From: Sorangium aterium | Lineage (GTDB): Bacteria; Myxococcota_A; Polyangia; Polyangiales; Polyangiaceae | Assembly: GCF_028368935.1 (NCBI RefSeq) | Contig: NZ_JAQNDK010000001.1 | Location: 1,240,001 to 1,304,000, forward strand | DNA length: 64,000 nt | Direction of reading: 5' to 3' | Shown: piece by piece, positions 7,935 through 17,312 of the stretch | Layout: each line of letters starts with the position of its first letter | Position numbering within the stretch: the first letter of the stretch is position 1 | Notes under the pieces: generated by a model | Seen by the model: only the letters and a program-made list of their open reading frames with translations | Database searches by the model: none | What the model was told of the DNA's origin: nothing | Program-made: the position numbers and the translations under genes

Positions 7935-9482
7935 TCAGATGCACAGCGAGCCTCCGCCGTCGACGGTGAGGGTCGCGCCGTTGATCCTCCGCGCACCGTC
8001 CGAGAGCAGCAGCAGGACGGCCTCGGCGACATCGTCCTCGGTGCAGAGCCGGCCGCCCGGCGTGCGCGACTCCCAGTACGGGAGGATCCGCTCGTGATCC
8101 GGGTAGTTGCTCGTCACGTGGCCGTAGATCGGCCCGGCGGAGACGCAGTTGACCTGCACGTTGCGCGGGGCGAGCTCGACGGCGAGCGCGCGCGTCAGGG
8201 ACTCCACCGCGGCCTTCACGGCGCCCATGGCGCCGAAGTGCTCGAGGTACCTCGACGAGCCGTTCGACGAGAGCGCGACGATCCGCCCGCCGCCGTGGCG
8301 CTCCATCAGGCGCGCCGCGCGCATGGCGCAGAGGTGGTAGCCGATGACGTTCGTGCGGAAGGCCAGCTCCCAGTGCTCCGGGGTCGTCTGCTCGAGGGGG
8401 CCGAAGCGGCCGTTCGACGCGTTGCTGACGAAGTGGTGCAGCTCGCCGACCTCGCGCGCGATCGAATCGAAGAGCCTGTCGATGTGCGCGGGGTTGGCGA
8501 CCGAGCCCCAGACGTGCACCGCGTCGCCGCCGGCCCCGCGGATCTCGTCGGCGACCGCCTCGCCGTCGTCCCGCGAGTGGAAGCTGTTGACGACGACCCG
8601 CGCGCCGGCGCGCCCGAGCTTCGCGGCGATGGCGCGGCCCAGCCCGCGGCTCGATCCGGTCACGAGGACCGTCTTGCCCGCGAGCGCCACCCCGGGGGCA
8701 GGGAGCGCCCGCTGCGCCGCACGGGCCGCGGGCGCGCGCGCCGCGGCGACCTGCGCGGGCGGCGCGGAGTCGACGAGGCGCGCGAGATCGCCGACCGTGC
8801 GGGCCTCGTCGAGCGCCGCCTCGAGCACGGCCGGCTGGGCGCCGCGCTGCCAGAGGAGCGCGCGGAGCTCGTCGCGCCGGCGGCGGTCGACCCCGAGGTC
8901 CTCCTCGAGCCGCGCGTCGGGGACGAGCAGATCGACCGGGTGGCGGGTCGCGTCCGCCAGCGCCTGGACCACGACATGGAACGCCTCGCCGGCGTGGCCA
9001 TTGGCGTGGTTTCCGGCCTCGACGTGGCCATTGGCGTACCTTCCGGCCTCCCGATGGCCGTTGGCATGCCCTCGGGCTTCCACATGGCCATTGGCGTGCT
9101 TCGCTGCCTCCGCATGGCCATTGGCGTCGTTTCCGGTCTCCACGTGACCATTGGCGTGCTTCGCTGCCTCCGCATGGCCATTGACGTGGTTTCCGGTCTC
9201 CACGTGACCATCGGCGTGCTCTCCGGCCTCCGCGCTGGCCGCGATCGTTCGCGACAGGAACTCGCTGACGCGGGCCACCGTGCGCAGCTCGTCGGGCGCC
9301 GCCTTGAGGGCGTTCGGGAGACCGAAATCCGCGCGCAGCGTCGCGAGGATCTCGCCGCGCTTCACGGAGTCGATACCGAGGTCCTGCTCCAGATCGGCGT
9401 TGGCGACGACGACCTCGTCGGGGTAGCGCGTCATGCGCACGAAAACGGAGCGGACATGGTCGAGAAGATCATGAGATTGCAT
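7935..9482 (-). CDS. ACP - degenerate ACP - FabL-like SDR reductase fusion
   Basis: About 515 residues. I chose ATG 9482 because ACGAGG lies eight bases upstream; an in-frame ATG at 9512 directly abuts the previous stop but lacks a site. The first ACP has the phosphopantetheine motif LGIDSVKR (Ser about residue 39). A His/Asn/Gly repeat linker follows, then a second ACP-like domain reading LGVDRRRR, where the attachment serine is replaced. The last 240 residues are a short-chain reductase (TGSSRGLG, ending VDGGGSL). From memory its pattern fits FabL enoyl-ACP reductases better than FabG. The position of the FabL catalytic Tyr appears to be Phe (EHFGAMGAVK). It supplies the carrier, and perhaps the enoyl reductase, that the large synthase lacks. 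Confidence 0.82.
   Translation of the reverse strand: MQSHDLLDHVRSVFVRMTRYPDEVVVANADLEQDLGIDSVKRGEILATLRADFGLPNALKAAPDELRTVARVSEFLSRTIAASAEAGEHADGHVETGNHVNGHAEAAKHANGHVETGNDANGHAEAAKHANGHVEARGHANGHREAGRYANGHVEAGNHANGHAGEAFHVVVQALADATRHPVDLLVPDARLEEDLGVDRRRRDELRALLWQRGAQPAVLEAALDEARTVGDLARLVDSAPPAQVAAARAPAARAAQRALPAPGVALAGKTVLVTGSSRGLGRAIAAKLGRAGARVVVNSFHSRDDGEAVADEIRGAGGDAVHVWGSVANPAHIDRLFDSIAREVGELHHFVSNASNGRFGPLEQTTPEHWELAFRTNVIGYHLCAMRAARLMERHGGGRIVALSSNGSSRYLEHFGAMGAVKAAVESLTRALAVELAPRNVQVNCVSAGPIYGHVTSNYPDHERILPYWESRTPGGRLCTEDDVAEAVLLLLSDGARRINGATLTVDGGGSLCI
8991..9230 (-). repeat. About eight imperfect 30-bp tandem repeats encoding a His/Asn/Gly linker
   Basis: Units share the core ATGGCCATTGGCGT on the + strand and encode about ten residues each around the motif ANGH. 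They lie between the two carrier domains of the reductase fusion. This is a coding minisatellite whose copy number could vary between strains. Confidence 0.85.
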
Positions 9483-9512
9483 CGTCGAAACCTCGTGTTT
9501 GGTGAGTTCCAT

Positions 9513-10247
9513 TCATCCGAGAGCCGCGGCCGGCGGGACGGGGACGGCCGCGACGAGCGCGAACGCACCGGTCAGCACGGCCCGGCCGAAGAACTGCCCG
9601 CCCCGCGCGCCCAGCGCGAAGGAGCGGACCGAGGGCGGCGCCAGGCGCGCGCCCCCCGGCGGGAACGCGACGTCGATGTCCCGGAACGAGAACCGCGCCG
9701 GCAGCGCGAGCGCCCCCGTCTTGTAGAGCGCCTCCTTGGCGCTCCAGAGCAGCGTCTCGAGCGCGGCGCGCGGGGCGCCCGTCGCGGCGCCGCGCTCGAG
9801 GGCCTCGCGCTCGCGCGGGGTGAAGTGCTCGTCGGCGAAGGCCGCCGCGCGCGCCTCGACCCGCTCCACGTCGACGCCGACCGCGCGCGCCGTGGTGACC
9901 GCGGCCGCCGCGAGCTCGCCCGCGTGCGAGAGCGACAGCGCGAACGCGCCGTCCTCGAAGCACGGGCGACGACCGCACGGCCCCGTCACCGCGCAGGCGA
10001 GGTAGTCCGCGCGCGGGTGCGCCTCGAGCGCGGTCGCGTCCAGCGCGACCAGCGGCGCGCCACGGCCGGCGGCGAGCTCGAGGCGCAGCCACTTCGCCGC
10101 GACGCGCGCGCACGCGGACTGCGCCCGCCGGGCCGGGACGCGCTGCGCTGCGCACGCGCGGCGCTCGCTGGCCGTCAGGTAGGGCTCGAGCCGCGCCGCG
10201 GCCTCGGCGTCCGCGCGCGCGACCGCGATCGCGAGCGGCGGCGTCAC
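9513..10247 (-). CDS. 4'-phosphopantetheinyl transferase (Sfp type)
   Basis: The 244-residue protein starts at a GTG overlapping the synthase stop by four bases (GTGA) and ends directly against the next gene. GVDVERV and WSAKEALYK are the two magnesium and CoA binding signatures of Sfp/PPTase enzymes. It should load the phosphopantetheine arm onto the serine of the ACP encoded by the next gene. Tight coupling to the synthase argues for a dedicated enzyme, as in PUFA and enediyne synthase loci. Confidence 0.92.
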   Translation of the reverse strand: MTPPLAIAVARADAEAAARLEPYLTASERRACAAQRVPARRAQSACARVAAKWLRLELAAGRGAPLVALDATALEAHPRADYLACAVTGPCGRRPCFEDGAFALSLSHAGELAAAAVTTARAVGVDVERVEARAAAFADEHFTPREREALERGAATGAPRAALETLLWSAKEALYKTGALALPARFSFRDIDVAFPPGGARLAPPSVRSFALGARGGQFFGRAVLTGAFALVAAVPVPPAAALG

Positions 10248-13200
10248 AGCGCCCCCAGCATCGGCGTCGCCTGCGCCGCGGTGCGGGCGTCCGCGGCCAC
10301 GCGCCCCATGACGCGCCCCTCGAGCCCCTCGACCTCCAGAAGCACGCCACCCGAGGGGTCGAGCGCCTGCGCCCACGCGCCGAGGACGCGGTCGCCCGCC
10401 ACGGCCGGGACCGTGGCGACGAGCCGGATGGGGACGCCCGCGTCGCGAAGCGCGAGGTCGTTGGCCGCCGTCCCGAAGCGGATCCGGTCGACGCCGCCGG
10501 CGGCGCACACCGGGAACGCGCCCGCCTCGTCGCGGCGCAGCGTGCCCAGCGACAGGAGCGCGTCGAGCAGGAGGAACGGCGTGGCGGCCGCGCGCTGCCG
10601 CGCGAGGGCGCCGTCGGTCGGGAGGCGGAACCGGGCCTCTTTGAGCGCGGCCCCGAGCGCGAAGGTGCCGAGGTGATCGAACCAGCCCGCGTGCCGGACC
10701 GGCGAGCCAGGGCCCGCGTACGGGTCGCGCACCAGGGGCCCGTCGACCCGCCCGGCGTGACGCGGGGCGAGGCCGGCGCGGCGGACGTGGCTCGGGCCGA
10801 GCTCGACCACGCATGTCGCGAAGACCACGCCGGCGCGGAGGGTCACGCCCGACCGGTGGACGAAGTCGCCGCGCACCTCGACGGCGCACGCGACGTGGCC
10901 GCCGGGGAGCCGCTCGCTGCGGGTCGTCACCGTGCGCACGGCGCGCGGCGCGTCGTCGGCGAGGCGCAGGAACTCGAGGAAGCGCACGTCGCGAACCTCG
11001 CGGACGAGCGCCCCGCCGCCCGAGGTCGCAAGCGCGTGCCGGACGGCCAGGTCGACGAGGAACGCCCCGGCCGCGACGGCGCTCGAGCGCGCCCGGTGGT
11101 CTGAGAGCCACGGATCGACGCGTGGATCGAGCGTCCACGCGCTCTCGGGCGCGCTCCCCGGCGCGCCGTCCGCCACAGCCGCCGCGACGATGCGCGGGGC
11201 GAAGCGCTCGATCTCGCCGTCGCTGAGCAGGACCAGGGCCGCGCCGGCGGGCGGCTCGGCGACGAGGTCGAGGAAGATCCGCCTCCCCTCCTCCGGCTCG
11301 ACGCCCCGGAGCCCGCGCGCCGCGCCGAGCGCGCTGTACTCGGACCCGGCGGTCATGCCGACGCCGTTCCAGCCGAGCCACGCGATGCTCGACCACGGGC
11401 CTGCGCCCGCCTCGGCGGCGAAGTACGCCGCGGCGCGGTTCATCGCCTCGTTGGCTGCGCCGTAGTCCGGCTGCCCGTCATTGCCGAGGACGCTGAACGC
11501 CGACGTGACGAGGTGGACGTGCGGGCGCGCGGCGGGCAGGTGGCGCGCGAGGGCGCGGCGGAGGTGGGCGAGGCCGGCGAGCTTCGTGTCGACGATCCGC
11601 TCGAACAGCTCCAGCGACTTCGACGTGAGCCGGCTCGACACCTGGATGCCGGCGCCGTGCACGACCAGATCGACCCGGCCGTACGCCGCCGCGACCGCCG
11701 CGACGGCGCGGTCGACGTCCTCGCCGCGCGTCACGTCGACGGCGTGGTAGTCGACGACGCGGCGGCCGGCGCCCACGGCGCGCAGCTGGGCGAGGACCCG
11801 GTGCGCCTCGCGCGCCGCGCGGAGGCGCGCGTAGCGCTCGCGCAGGACGCCCATCCGCAGGCCCGGGCCCTCGCGCAGGGCCTCGGCGTAGAAGTCCCGC
11901 TCGTACGCGTCGAACTCCGCGTCGGTCATCGCGAGCGCGCGGGCCGAAGCGTCCTCCAGCCGCGAGCGGCCGAGGAGCACGGCGCGGCAGCCGAAGCGGT
12001 CGAGCAGGCCCTCGACGAGCTCCGCCGTGATGCCGCGCGCACCGCCCGTCACGAGCACGACCGAATCGGCGCCGAGCTGCGGCACGGCGCGCGCGCGCGG
12101 CCTCGCGGAGGCGCGGGCGAGCTGCACGGTGTGCCGCGCGCCGCCGAGATCGACCACCTCCTCGGGAACGGCGGGCCGGGCGCGCCGCCACTCCCCGGAG
12201 AGCGCGCCGAGCGCGGCCGCGACGTCGCGCGCGTCGGTGTGGACGACGCGCACGTCGCCGCCCGGGAGCTCGCGCGCCAGGGACTTCACGAAGCCGCCGA
12301 CCGCGCCGCTCACCGGCGCGAGCCGCCCGTGGAGGTCCACGGCGGAGGCGACGACGGCGGCGAAGGCCACCTCGCCGCGCGCGATGGCGCCGTGGTAGCG
12401 GCGCGCAGCGCCGAACAGCGCGCGCAGCACGGGCCTGTACGAGCCCGGCGCGCCGTCGACGAACGCGAGCGCGTCGGTGGCGCGGGTGAGCACGACGACC
12501 GCGTCGACGTCCTCGGGGGCCAGGGCCGCGAACGACGCGCCGAGCCGCGCTTCATCGCGGGCGTCGAGCGAGGGCGCACCGCCGGACGCCTCGGCCCCCG
12601 GCGCCGCGAGGTCGCGCGGGCTACCGGGCTCGGCCGTGTCGGGCGCATCCTCGACGGCGAGCGCGAGGATGCGCGCGCGCTCCTCGTCGGAGCGAGCGGC
12701 GCGCCGCACCTCCGCGGCGAGCGCCGCGTCGGTGCAGACGTAGAGGACGCGGGACGGGACGCGCGCCGCCGGCCCCGCCGCCGGCGCGGGGGCGATCTCG
12801 GGGACGAAGCCGTGGATCGGCGTGCCCGTCGCGAAGCCCGAGGCCGCTCGCGCCGGCGCGACGGACGCGGTCTCGGGGGGCGTGACCTGGACGGCGCGGG
12901 GATCGGACGGCCAGCGCACCAGGGCAGCGCCGTGCGCGCGCGCGCCGCGGATCGCCGCGTGGAGCTCGACGGCGCCTTCGGCCCCGCGCAGCCACGCGCT
13001 CGATCCGCCGACCGTAAGCTCGCGGGCGGCGGGGCGCGACCCCTCCGCCGCGCCGGCGACGAGGTGCAGGCGAGCGAGCACCGGCCAGGCGTGGCGCGCC
13101 GCGGTGTCCTCGGTGCACAGCGCGACCAGCAGCGCCGCCTCGCCGACCGGCCGCGGGTCATGGGTAGCGGACGCGCCCCGCGCGACGTCGTCGCTGAAGG

Positions 13201-16200
13201 CGTTGACGGCCCCCGCGAGCACGACGTCGCAGTCCTCGTCGAGCACGAGATCGGCGGCCGCGAGCGCGTCGAGCAGCGAGGTCGCCGAGGTGTCGACGAC
13301 GAAGTTCGGCCCGCGCAGGCCGAAGACGTTGGCGATGCGCCCGGAGATGACGTTGGGCATGTTGCCCGGCTGCGTGTACGGCCCCGTCGCCGGCGAGCCC
13401 GCGCGGAGCGCGTCGGCCGTCGCGGAGGCCAGCGCGGGGCCGACGCCGCGCGCGCGGAGCGCCCGCGCCACGCGGTCGGCGAAGATGCGCTCGTTGGCGC
13501 GGGCGCCGCGGCGCGTCTTGCCCTCGTGGCCGACGACGACGCCGATGCGCTCGCAGAGCTCGCGCGCGGGCAGCGCCGCGAGCGCCTCCTCCGCGGCCAT
13601 CGCCGCGAGCAGCTGCGTCGGGTCCATCGCCTCGAGGGCGTCCGGGAGGACGGGCGCGCGGGCCGGCAGCCGGAGCGCGCCCTCGTCGAACGCGAGCACG
13701 TCCGAGGGGGCGCCCGCGGTCGCGCCGCCTGTGGCTGGGAACACGGCCCCGAGCCCGACGACACACAGCGCGCGGCATCCTCCGCGCGGGCGCGGACGCG
13801 CGGGGTGGCGGTCTGGGCGGTGCTCCTCGACGACGAGGTGGGCGTTGGTGCCGCCGAAGCCGAAGCTGTCGAGCGCGGCGCGCAGCGGGGCTCCGCCCTC
13901 GGCGATCCAGGGGGCGGCCGCCGTCGGGATGGCGAACGGCGAGCCCGCCAGATCGATGCGCGCGCTCGGCGCCTGGAACCCGTGCTGCGGGAAGAGCGTG
14001 CGCTCGCGGATCGCGAGCACGACCTTGATGAGCGACGCGACGCCCGCGGTCCAGCCCGTGTGGCCGAGCAGCGACTTGACGCTGCCCAGGGTGATGCGCG
14101 GGGCGCCCGCGCCGCCGGCGTCGCTCGCGAACACCTCGGCGAGCGCCTGGAACTCGGTGGCGTCGCCGACCGGGGTCGCCGTGGCGTGCGCCTCGACGTA
14201 CTGCACGCTCCGCGCCTCGACGCCGGCCCGCGCGTGGGCGCGCCGCATCGCCAGGGCCTGCCCGCGGCGCTGTGGCACCGTGACCGACGGGCTCGGGCCG
14301 TCGCTCGACAGGCCGCTGCCCAGGAGCACGGCGTCGACCCGATCGCCCCGCGATCGGGCGTCGTCGAGCCGCTCGAGCACGACGACCGCGGCGCCCTCGC
14401 CGAACACGACGCCGTCCGCGGACGCGTCGAAGGGGCGGCTGCCGGTCGCGGAGAGCCCGCCGAACTGCGAGAACTGGCACGCGTTCGTCGGGCCGGGCTG
14501 GTAGGCGCCGCCGGCGATCACGACGTCGGCGAGGCCGCGGCGGAGCATCGCGGCGCCCAGGTGCACCGCGTGCATCGACGACGCGCAGGCCGCGTCGACG
14601 ACGACGGTGCGCGCGCCCTCCCCCACCACGTCGCGCACGACGCGCGCGAGCGGCTCGAGGTGGCCGCGGCACGCCGCGCGCCGCCCGGCGTCGAGCCCGA
14701 GCTCGGCCGCCAGCGCGCCCGCCGCGGCGGCGCGGGCCGCCTCGTCCGCGGCGGCGCGCTCGAGCGCGCGCTCGACGCCGAGCAGCAGCGTGGCCTCGTC
14801 GTGCTCGATCGAGCCGTCGGCCGTGGACCCGAGGAGGCACACGATCCGCAGGGGCGCGCCGTCGCGGAGCACGGCCGCGTTCGATCGGGCCTCGGCGAGC
14901 GCGCACGCCAGCATGCGGGCCGTCTTGGGCAGCCGATCGAGCGTGCGCGCGTCGTAACCTGTCTGCTCGGCGTACGGGCCGAGGGCGTCGACCGTGCCGA
15001 CCAGCAGGCTGTACGTCTTGTCGGCGGCGCGGCCGCGGCTCAGGAAGTCGGTCGCGAGCTCCGGGTGTCGCTCGCCGGTGTCGGCGATCCCGCACGTGCC
15101 CGCGAGCAGCTGCGCGAGGTAGGCGTCGACGCCGCCGGCCCCCGGCAGCACAGCGCCCATGCCCACGATCGCGATCGCCGTGGCACCCGCAGCGGCGGCG
15201 TCGTCCTCGCGCGGGCTCGCGGCGGCGGCGGGGCTCGCGGAGCTCGCGGCGGCGGGGCTCGCGACCTCGCGCGGGCGGCGGCCGTCCGGCTCTTCCTCCG
15301 GGAGCGGCGCGACCGCCGTGAGCGCGCGCCCCGCGGCGCGCAGCGCGTCGATCACGCGCCGGTGCTCGGCCACGACGTCCTCTCCGGCCCGGAACGTCGA
15401 GATCACCCGCAGATCGGGCCCGGGCGGCGCGCTCCGCCGCGCGAGCGCGGTCAGGGCGCCGCCGCCGCCGCACTCGACGAAGGTGCGGACCCCCGCCGCG
15501 TGGAGGTCCTGCACGGCCGCCTCGAAGTCGAGCGGCGTCACGAGGTGCATGGGGAGCAGGCGCGCGGGCGCGAGCGGGCCGTCGCCGTAGTGGACGCGAT
15601 CGATCGGCGAGTACGTGGCCACCGCGGGCCGCGCCGCGCCGGCGCGCCCGAGGGCGCTCGCGAACGGACCGACCGCCGGCGCGAGCAGCGGCGAGTGGAA
15701 GGCGTAGCGGCTCGCGAGCACCGTCGCGCGAACGCCGGCGCCGGTGAGCCGCCGCTCGAGCGCGGCGATGCCGTCCGCCGTGCCCGACGCGACCGCCTGA
15801 TCGGCCGCGTTGACCACCGCGACGAACACGTCGTCCCGGCCGAGCGCATGCACCTCGTCGCGCAGGCGCTCCGCGCCGGTGTGGGCGGCGAGCATGCGGC
15901 CGGGCGGAGCGCCGCGGAGGGCGAGCACCCGGCGGCACACGACCTCGGCGGCCGTCGCCAGGGGAAACGCGCCGCCCGCGGCCAGCGCGGCGATCTCCCC
16001 GAGGCTGTGCCCCGCCACGATGTCCGGCTCGAGCCCGGCGGACCGGAGCAGCGCGACGGCGACGTGGTCCTGGACGAGGATCCCGAGCTGATCGAGATCG
16101 ACGCACGCCTCGAGGGCGGCCCGCGCCTCCGCCTCGCCGGCGGTCACGAGCGCTGCGAGCGAGGCGCCGAGCAGCTCGCGCGCCGCGGGCTCGGCCGCGG

Positions 16201-16933
16201 CGACGGCCTCGCGCGCGGCATCAAAGCGCGCGTGGAGCGCTCGCAGGAGCCGGAGGTCGAACGAGCCTTGGCCCGGCAGGAGCAGCGCGATCTTGCCGGC
16301 GACGCCGGCGCCGTCCACGCCCGCCGCGGCCTCCCCGGAGCGCCCCGGCGCGGCCGCCGCGGCCTCCGCGTCCCACCGCGCCCTGTGCGGGCGCGCCTCG
16401 TGGAGCGGCCCCCGAGCGACCTCGGCGGCGTGCCGGAGCACGCGCTCGGGGAAGAGCTCGCGCAGCGCGGAGCCGCCGCGCAGGCAGAGCTCGACGAAGC
16501 GCTGGTGCGGCACGCGCTCGTCGAGGGCCCCGACGTGCGCCGTCACCGACCTGGGCAGCGGCGCGAGCTCGTCGCTCGCCGAGGAGACGGCGACGATGCG
16601 CTGGTAGCCGCACGCCACGGGCTCGCCGTCGAAGCGGACCGTGCGGAAGTATCCGTACGCGCTCGAGCGCGTCACCGCGCCGAGGGTCATGAAGATCGCG
16701 ACGCGCTCGCCCACGCGCACCGGCGCGAGGTTCCGGCTGTACCCCTCGGTGGTGAGCAGCCGGATCGCGGCGCGATCCTCCTCGTGCGGGAGCGTGCCGT
16801 CCGCGGCCTCGGCGAAGTAGAGCGTCTCGCGCGCGATGCATTGGAAGCGGAAGTTCGTGAGGTAGTGATGGCTGCCATAGGCCATGCTGTCCTCGAACTT
16901 CACGCAGTACGGAACGACGAAGAACTCGCCCAT
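10244..16933 (-). CDS. Large multidomain lipid/polyketide synthase: hotdog-AT-KS-CLF-KR-DH, without ACP
   Basis: The protein has 2229 residues; ATG 16933 follows GGAGAGGA. Residues 1-170 look like a hotdog thioesterase/dehydratase fold. About 213-520 is an acyltransferase (PGQGSF, GHSLGE). About 584-1035 is a ketosynthase with active-site DACASS (Cys about 780), EAHATATPVGD and KSLLGHTG. About 1054-1340 is a second KS fold with DTSATS, lacking the cysteine, hence chain-length-factor-like. About 1400-1900 is a ketoreductase with structural subdomain, GGARGIT and YGAAN. About 1929-2229 is a dehydratase-like region starting WLSDHRA. The parts resemble PfaA/PfaC of PUFA synthases, but the order and the absence of cis ACPs differ. 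The carrier, reductase and PPTase are encoded by the next two genes. Product unknown. Confidence 0.9.
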   Translation of the reverse strand: MGEFFVVPYCVKFEDSMAYGSHHYLTNFRFQCIARETLYFAEAADGTLPHEEDRAAIRLLTTEGYSRNLAPVRVGERVAIFMTLGAVTRSSAYGYFRTVRFDGEPVACGYQRIVAVSSASDELAPLPRSVTAHVGALDERVPHQRFVELCLRGGSALRELFPERVLRHAAEVARGPLHEARPHRARWDAEAAAAAPGRSGEAAAGVDGAGVAGKIALLLPGQGSFDLRLLRALHARFDAAREAVAAAEPAARELLGASLAALVTAGEAEARAALEACVDLDQLGILVQDHVAVALLRSAGLEPDIVAGHSLGEIAALAAGGAFPLATAAEVVCRRVLALRGAPPGRMLAAHTGAERLRDEVHALGRDDVFVAVVNAADQAVASGTADGIAALERRLTGAGVRATVLASRYAFHSPLLAPAVGPFASALGRAGAARPAVATYSPIDRVHYGDGPLAPARLLPMHLVTPLDFEAAVQDLHAAGVRTFVECGGGGALTALARRSAPPGPDLRVISTFRAGEDVVAEHRRVIDALRAAGRALTAVAPLPEEEPDGRRPREVASPAAASSASPAAAASPREDDAAAAGATAIAIVGMGAVLPGAGGVDAYLAQLLAGTCGIADTGERHPELATDFLSRGRAADKTYSLLVGTVDALGPYAEQTGYDARTLDRLPKTARMLACALAEARSNAAVLRDGAPLRIVCLLGSTADGSIEHDEATLLLGVERALERAAADEAARAAAAGALAAELGLDAGRRAACRGHLEPLARVVRDVVGEGARTVVVDAACASSMHAVHLGAAMLRRGLADVVIAGGAYQPGPTNACQFSQFGGLSATGSRPFDASADGVVFGEGAAVVVLERLDDARSRGDRVDAVLLGSGLSSDGPSPSVTVPQRRGQALAMRRAHARAGVEARSVQYVEAHATATPVGDATEFQALAEVFASDAGGAGAPRITLGSVKSLLGHTGWTAGVASLIKVVLAIRERTLFPQHGFQAPSARIDLAGSPFAIPTAAAPWIAEGGAPLRAALDSFGFGGTNAHLVVEEHRPDRHPARPRPRGGCRALCVVGLGAVFPATGGATAGAPSDVLAFDEGALRLPARAPVLPDALEAMDPTQLLAAMAAEEALAALPARELCERIGVVVGHEGKTRRGARANERIFADRVARALRARGVGPALASATADALRAGSPATGPYTQPGNMPNVISGRIANVFGLRGPNFVVDTSATSLLDALAAADLVLDEDCDVVLAGAVNAFSDDVARGASATHDPRPVGEAALLVALCTEDTAARHAWPVLARLHLVAGAAEGSRPAARELTVGGSSAWLRGAEGAVELHAAIRGARAHGAALVRWPSDPRAVQVTPPETASVAPARAASGFATGTPIHGFVPEIAPAPAAGPAARVPSRVLYVCTDAALAAEVRRAARSDEERARILALAVEDAPDTAEPGSPRDLAAPGAEASGGAPSLDARDEARLGASFAALAPEDVDAVVVLTRATDALAFVDGAPGSYRPVLRALFGAARRYHGAIARGEVAFAAVVASAVDLHGRLAPVSGAVGGFVKSLARELPGGDVRVVHTDARDVAAALGALSGEWRRARPAVPEEVVDLGGARHTVQLARASARPRARAVPQLGADSVVLVTGGARGITAELVEGLLDRFGCRAVLLGRSRLEDASARALAMTDAEFDAYERDFYAEALREGPGLRMGVLRERYARLRAAREAHRVLAQLRAVGAGRRVVDYHAVDVTRGEDVDRAVAAVAAAYGRVDLVVHGAGIQVSSRLTSKSLELFERIVDTKLAGLAHLRRALARHLPAARPHVHLVTSAFSVLGNDGQPDYGAANEAMNRAAAYFAAEAGAGPWSSIAWLGWNGVGMTAGSEYSALGAARGLRGVEPEEGRRIFLDLVAEPPAGAALVLLSDGEIERFAPRIVAAAVADGAPGSAPESAWTLDPRVDPWLSDHRARSSAVAAGAFLVDLAVRHALATSGGGALVREVRDVRFLEFLRLADDAPRAVRTVTTRSERLPGGHVACAVEVRGDFVHRSGVTLRAGVVFATCVVELGPSHVRRAGLAPRHAGRVDGPLVRDPYAGPGSPVRHAGWFDHLGTFALGAALKEARFRLPTDGALARQRAAATPFLLLDALLSLGTLRRDEAGAFPVCAAGGVDRIRFGTAANDLALRDAGVPIRLVATVPAVAGDRVLGAWAQALDPSGGVLLEVEGLEGRVMGRVAADARTAAQATPMLGAL

Positions 16934-17046
16934 AGATCCTCTCCACGCAGCCCGCCCGCGCGCGGCGTCGACGCACGGCTGGCACCGGGTGCCAGCCGAT
17001 GTCTCGTGCGCTCCTCACCGTTGCGCCGCTCGGGCTGTTCGAATAA

Positions 17047-17058
17047 GTGTACCTACAC
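17047..17058. promoter_or_regulatory. Operator site 1 (GTGTACCTACAC)
   Basis: A perfect GTGTA-N2-TACAC inverted repeat 114 bases upstream of the synthase start, in its 5' leader or promoter. It matches the two other sites in this intergenic region and is the likely binding site of the divergent MarR protein. Confidence 0.7.
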
Positions 17059-17263
17059 GTAAATGCGCAGAGCGCGCCGCAGGCCTATGGCCCCCGTCCG
17101 CGCGGGTGATGCCGCGATGCTCGCCTCAACGCCGCCATGGCCCTGGCGACTGATGACCGATCGATTCCAGCGATCGGCCAGCGCGCGCCGGGGCCGCCAG
17201 GACCGCCGACGCCGAGCAGGCGGTCGAGCAGACGAGGCGGATCCACGTCGTCGAGGACGAGAT

Positions 17264-17279
17264 AGGTGTAGCTACACCT
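17264..17279. promoter_or_regulatory. Operator site 2 (16-bp perfect palindrome)
   Basis: AGGTGTAGCTACACCT is a perfect 16-bp palindrome containing the same GTGTA-N2-TACAC core. It overlaps the candidate -10 of the leftward synthase promoter, so binding would block transcription. Confidence 0.75.
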
Positions 17280-17292
17280 GAACGGATGTCAA
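17265..17292 (-). promoter_or_regulatory. Candidate promoter of the synthase operon
   Basis: On the minus strand TTGACA (17292-17287) is followed after 16 bases by TACACC (17270-17265). The -10 is weak and lies inside operator 2. A transcript from here would have a leader of about 325 bases before the synthase ATG, with operator 1 inside it. Confidence 0.45.
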
Positions 17293-17312
17293 GCCGCGAT
17301 CCTGGCCGTGAT

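Noticed and set aside
11513-17062. Long open reading antisense to the synthase (about 1849 codons)
   Set aside because: It mirrors the codon pattern of the synthase on the other strand, is extremely Arg/Ala/Gly-rich and has no domain motif; a GC-rich shadow.
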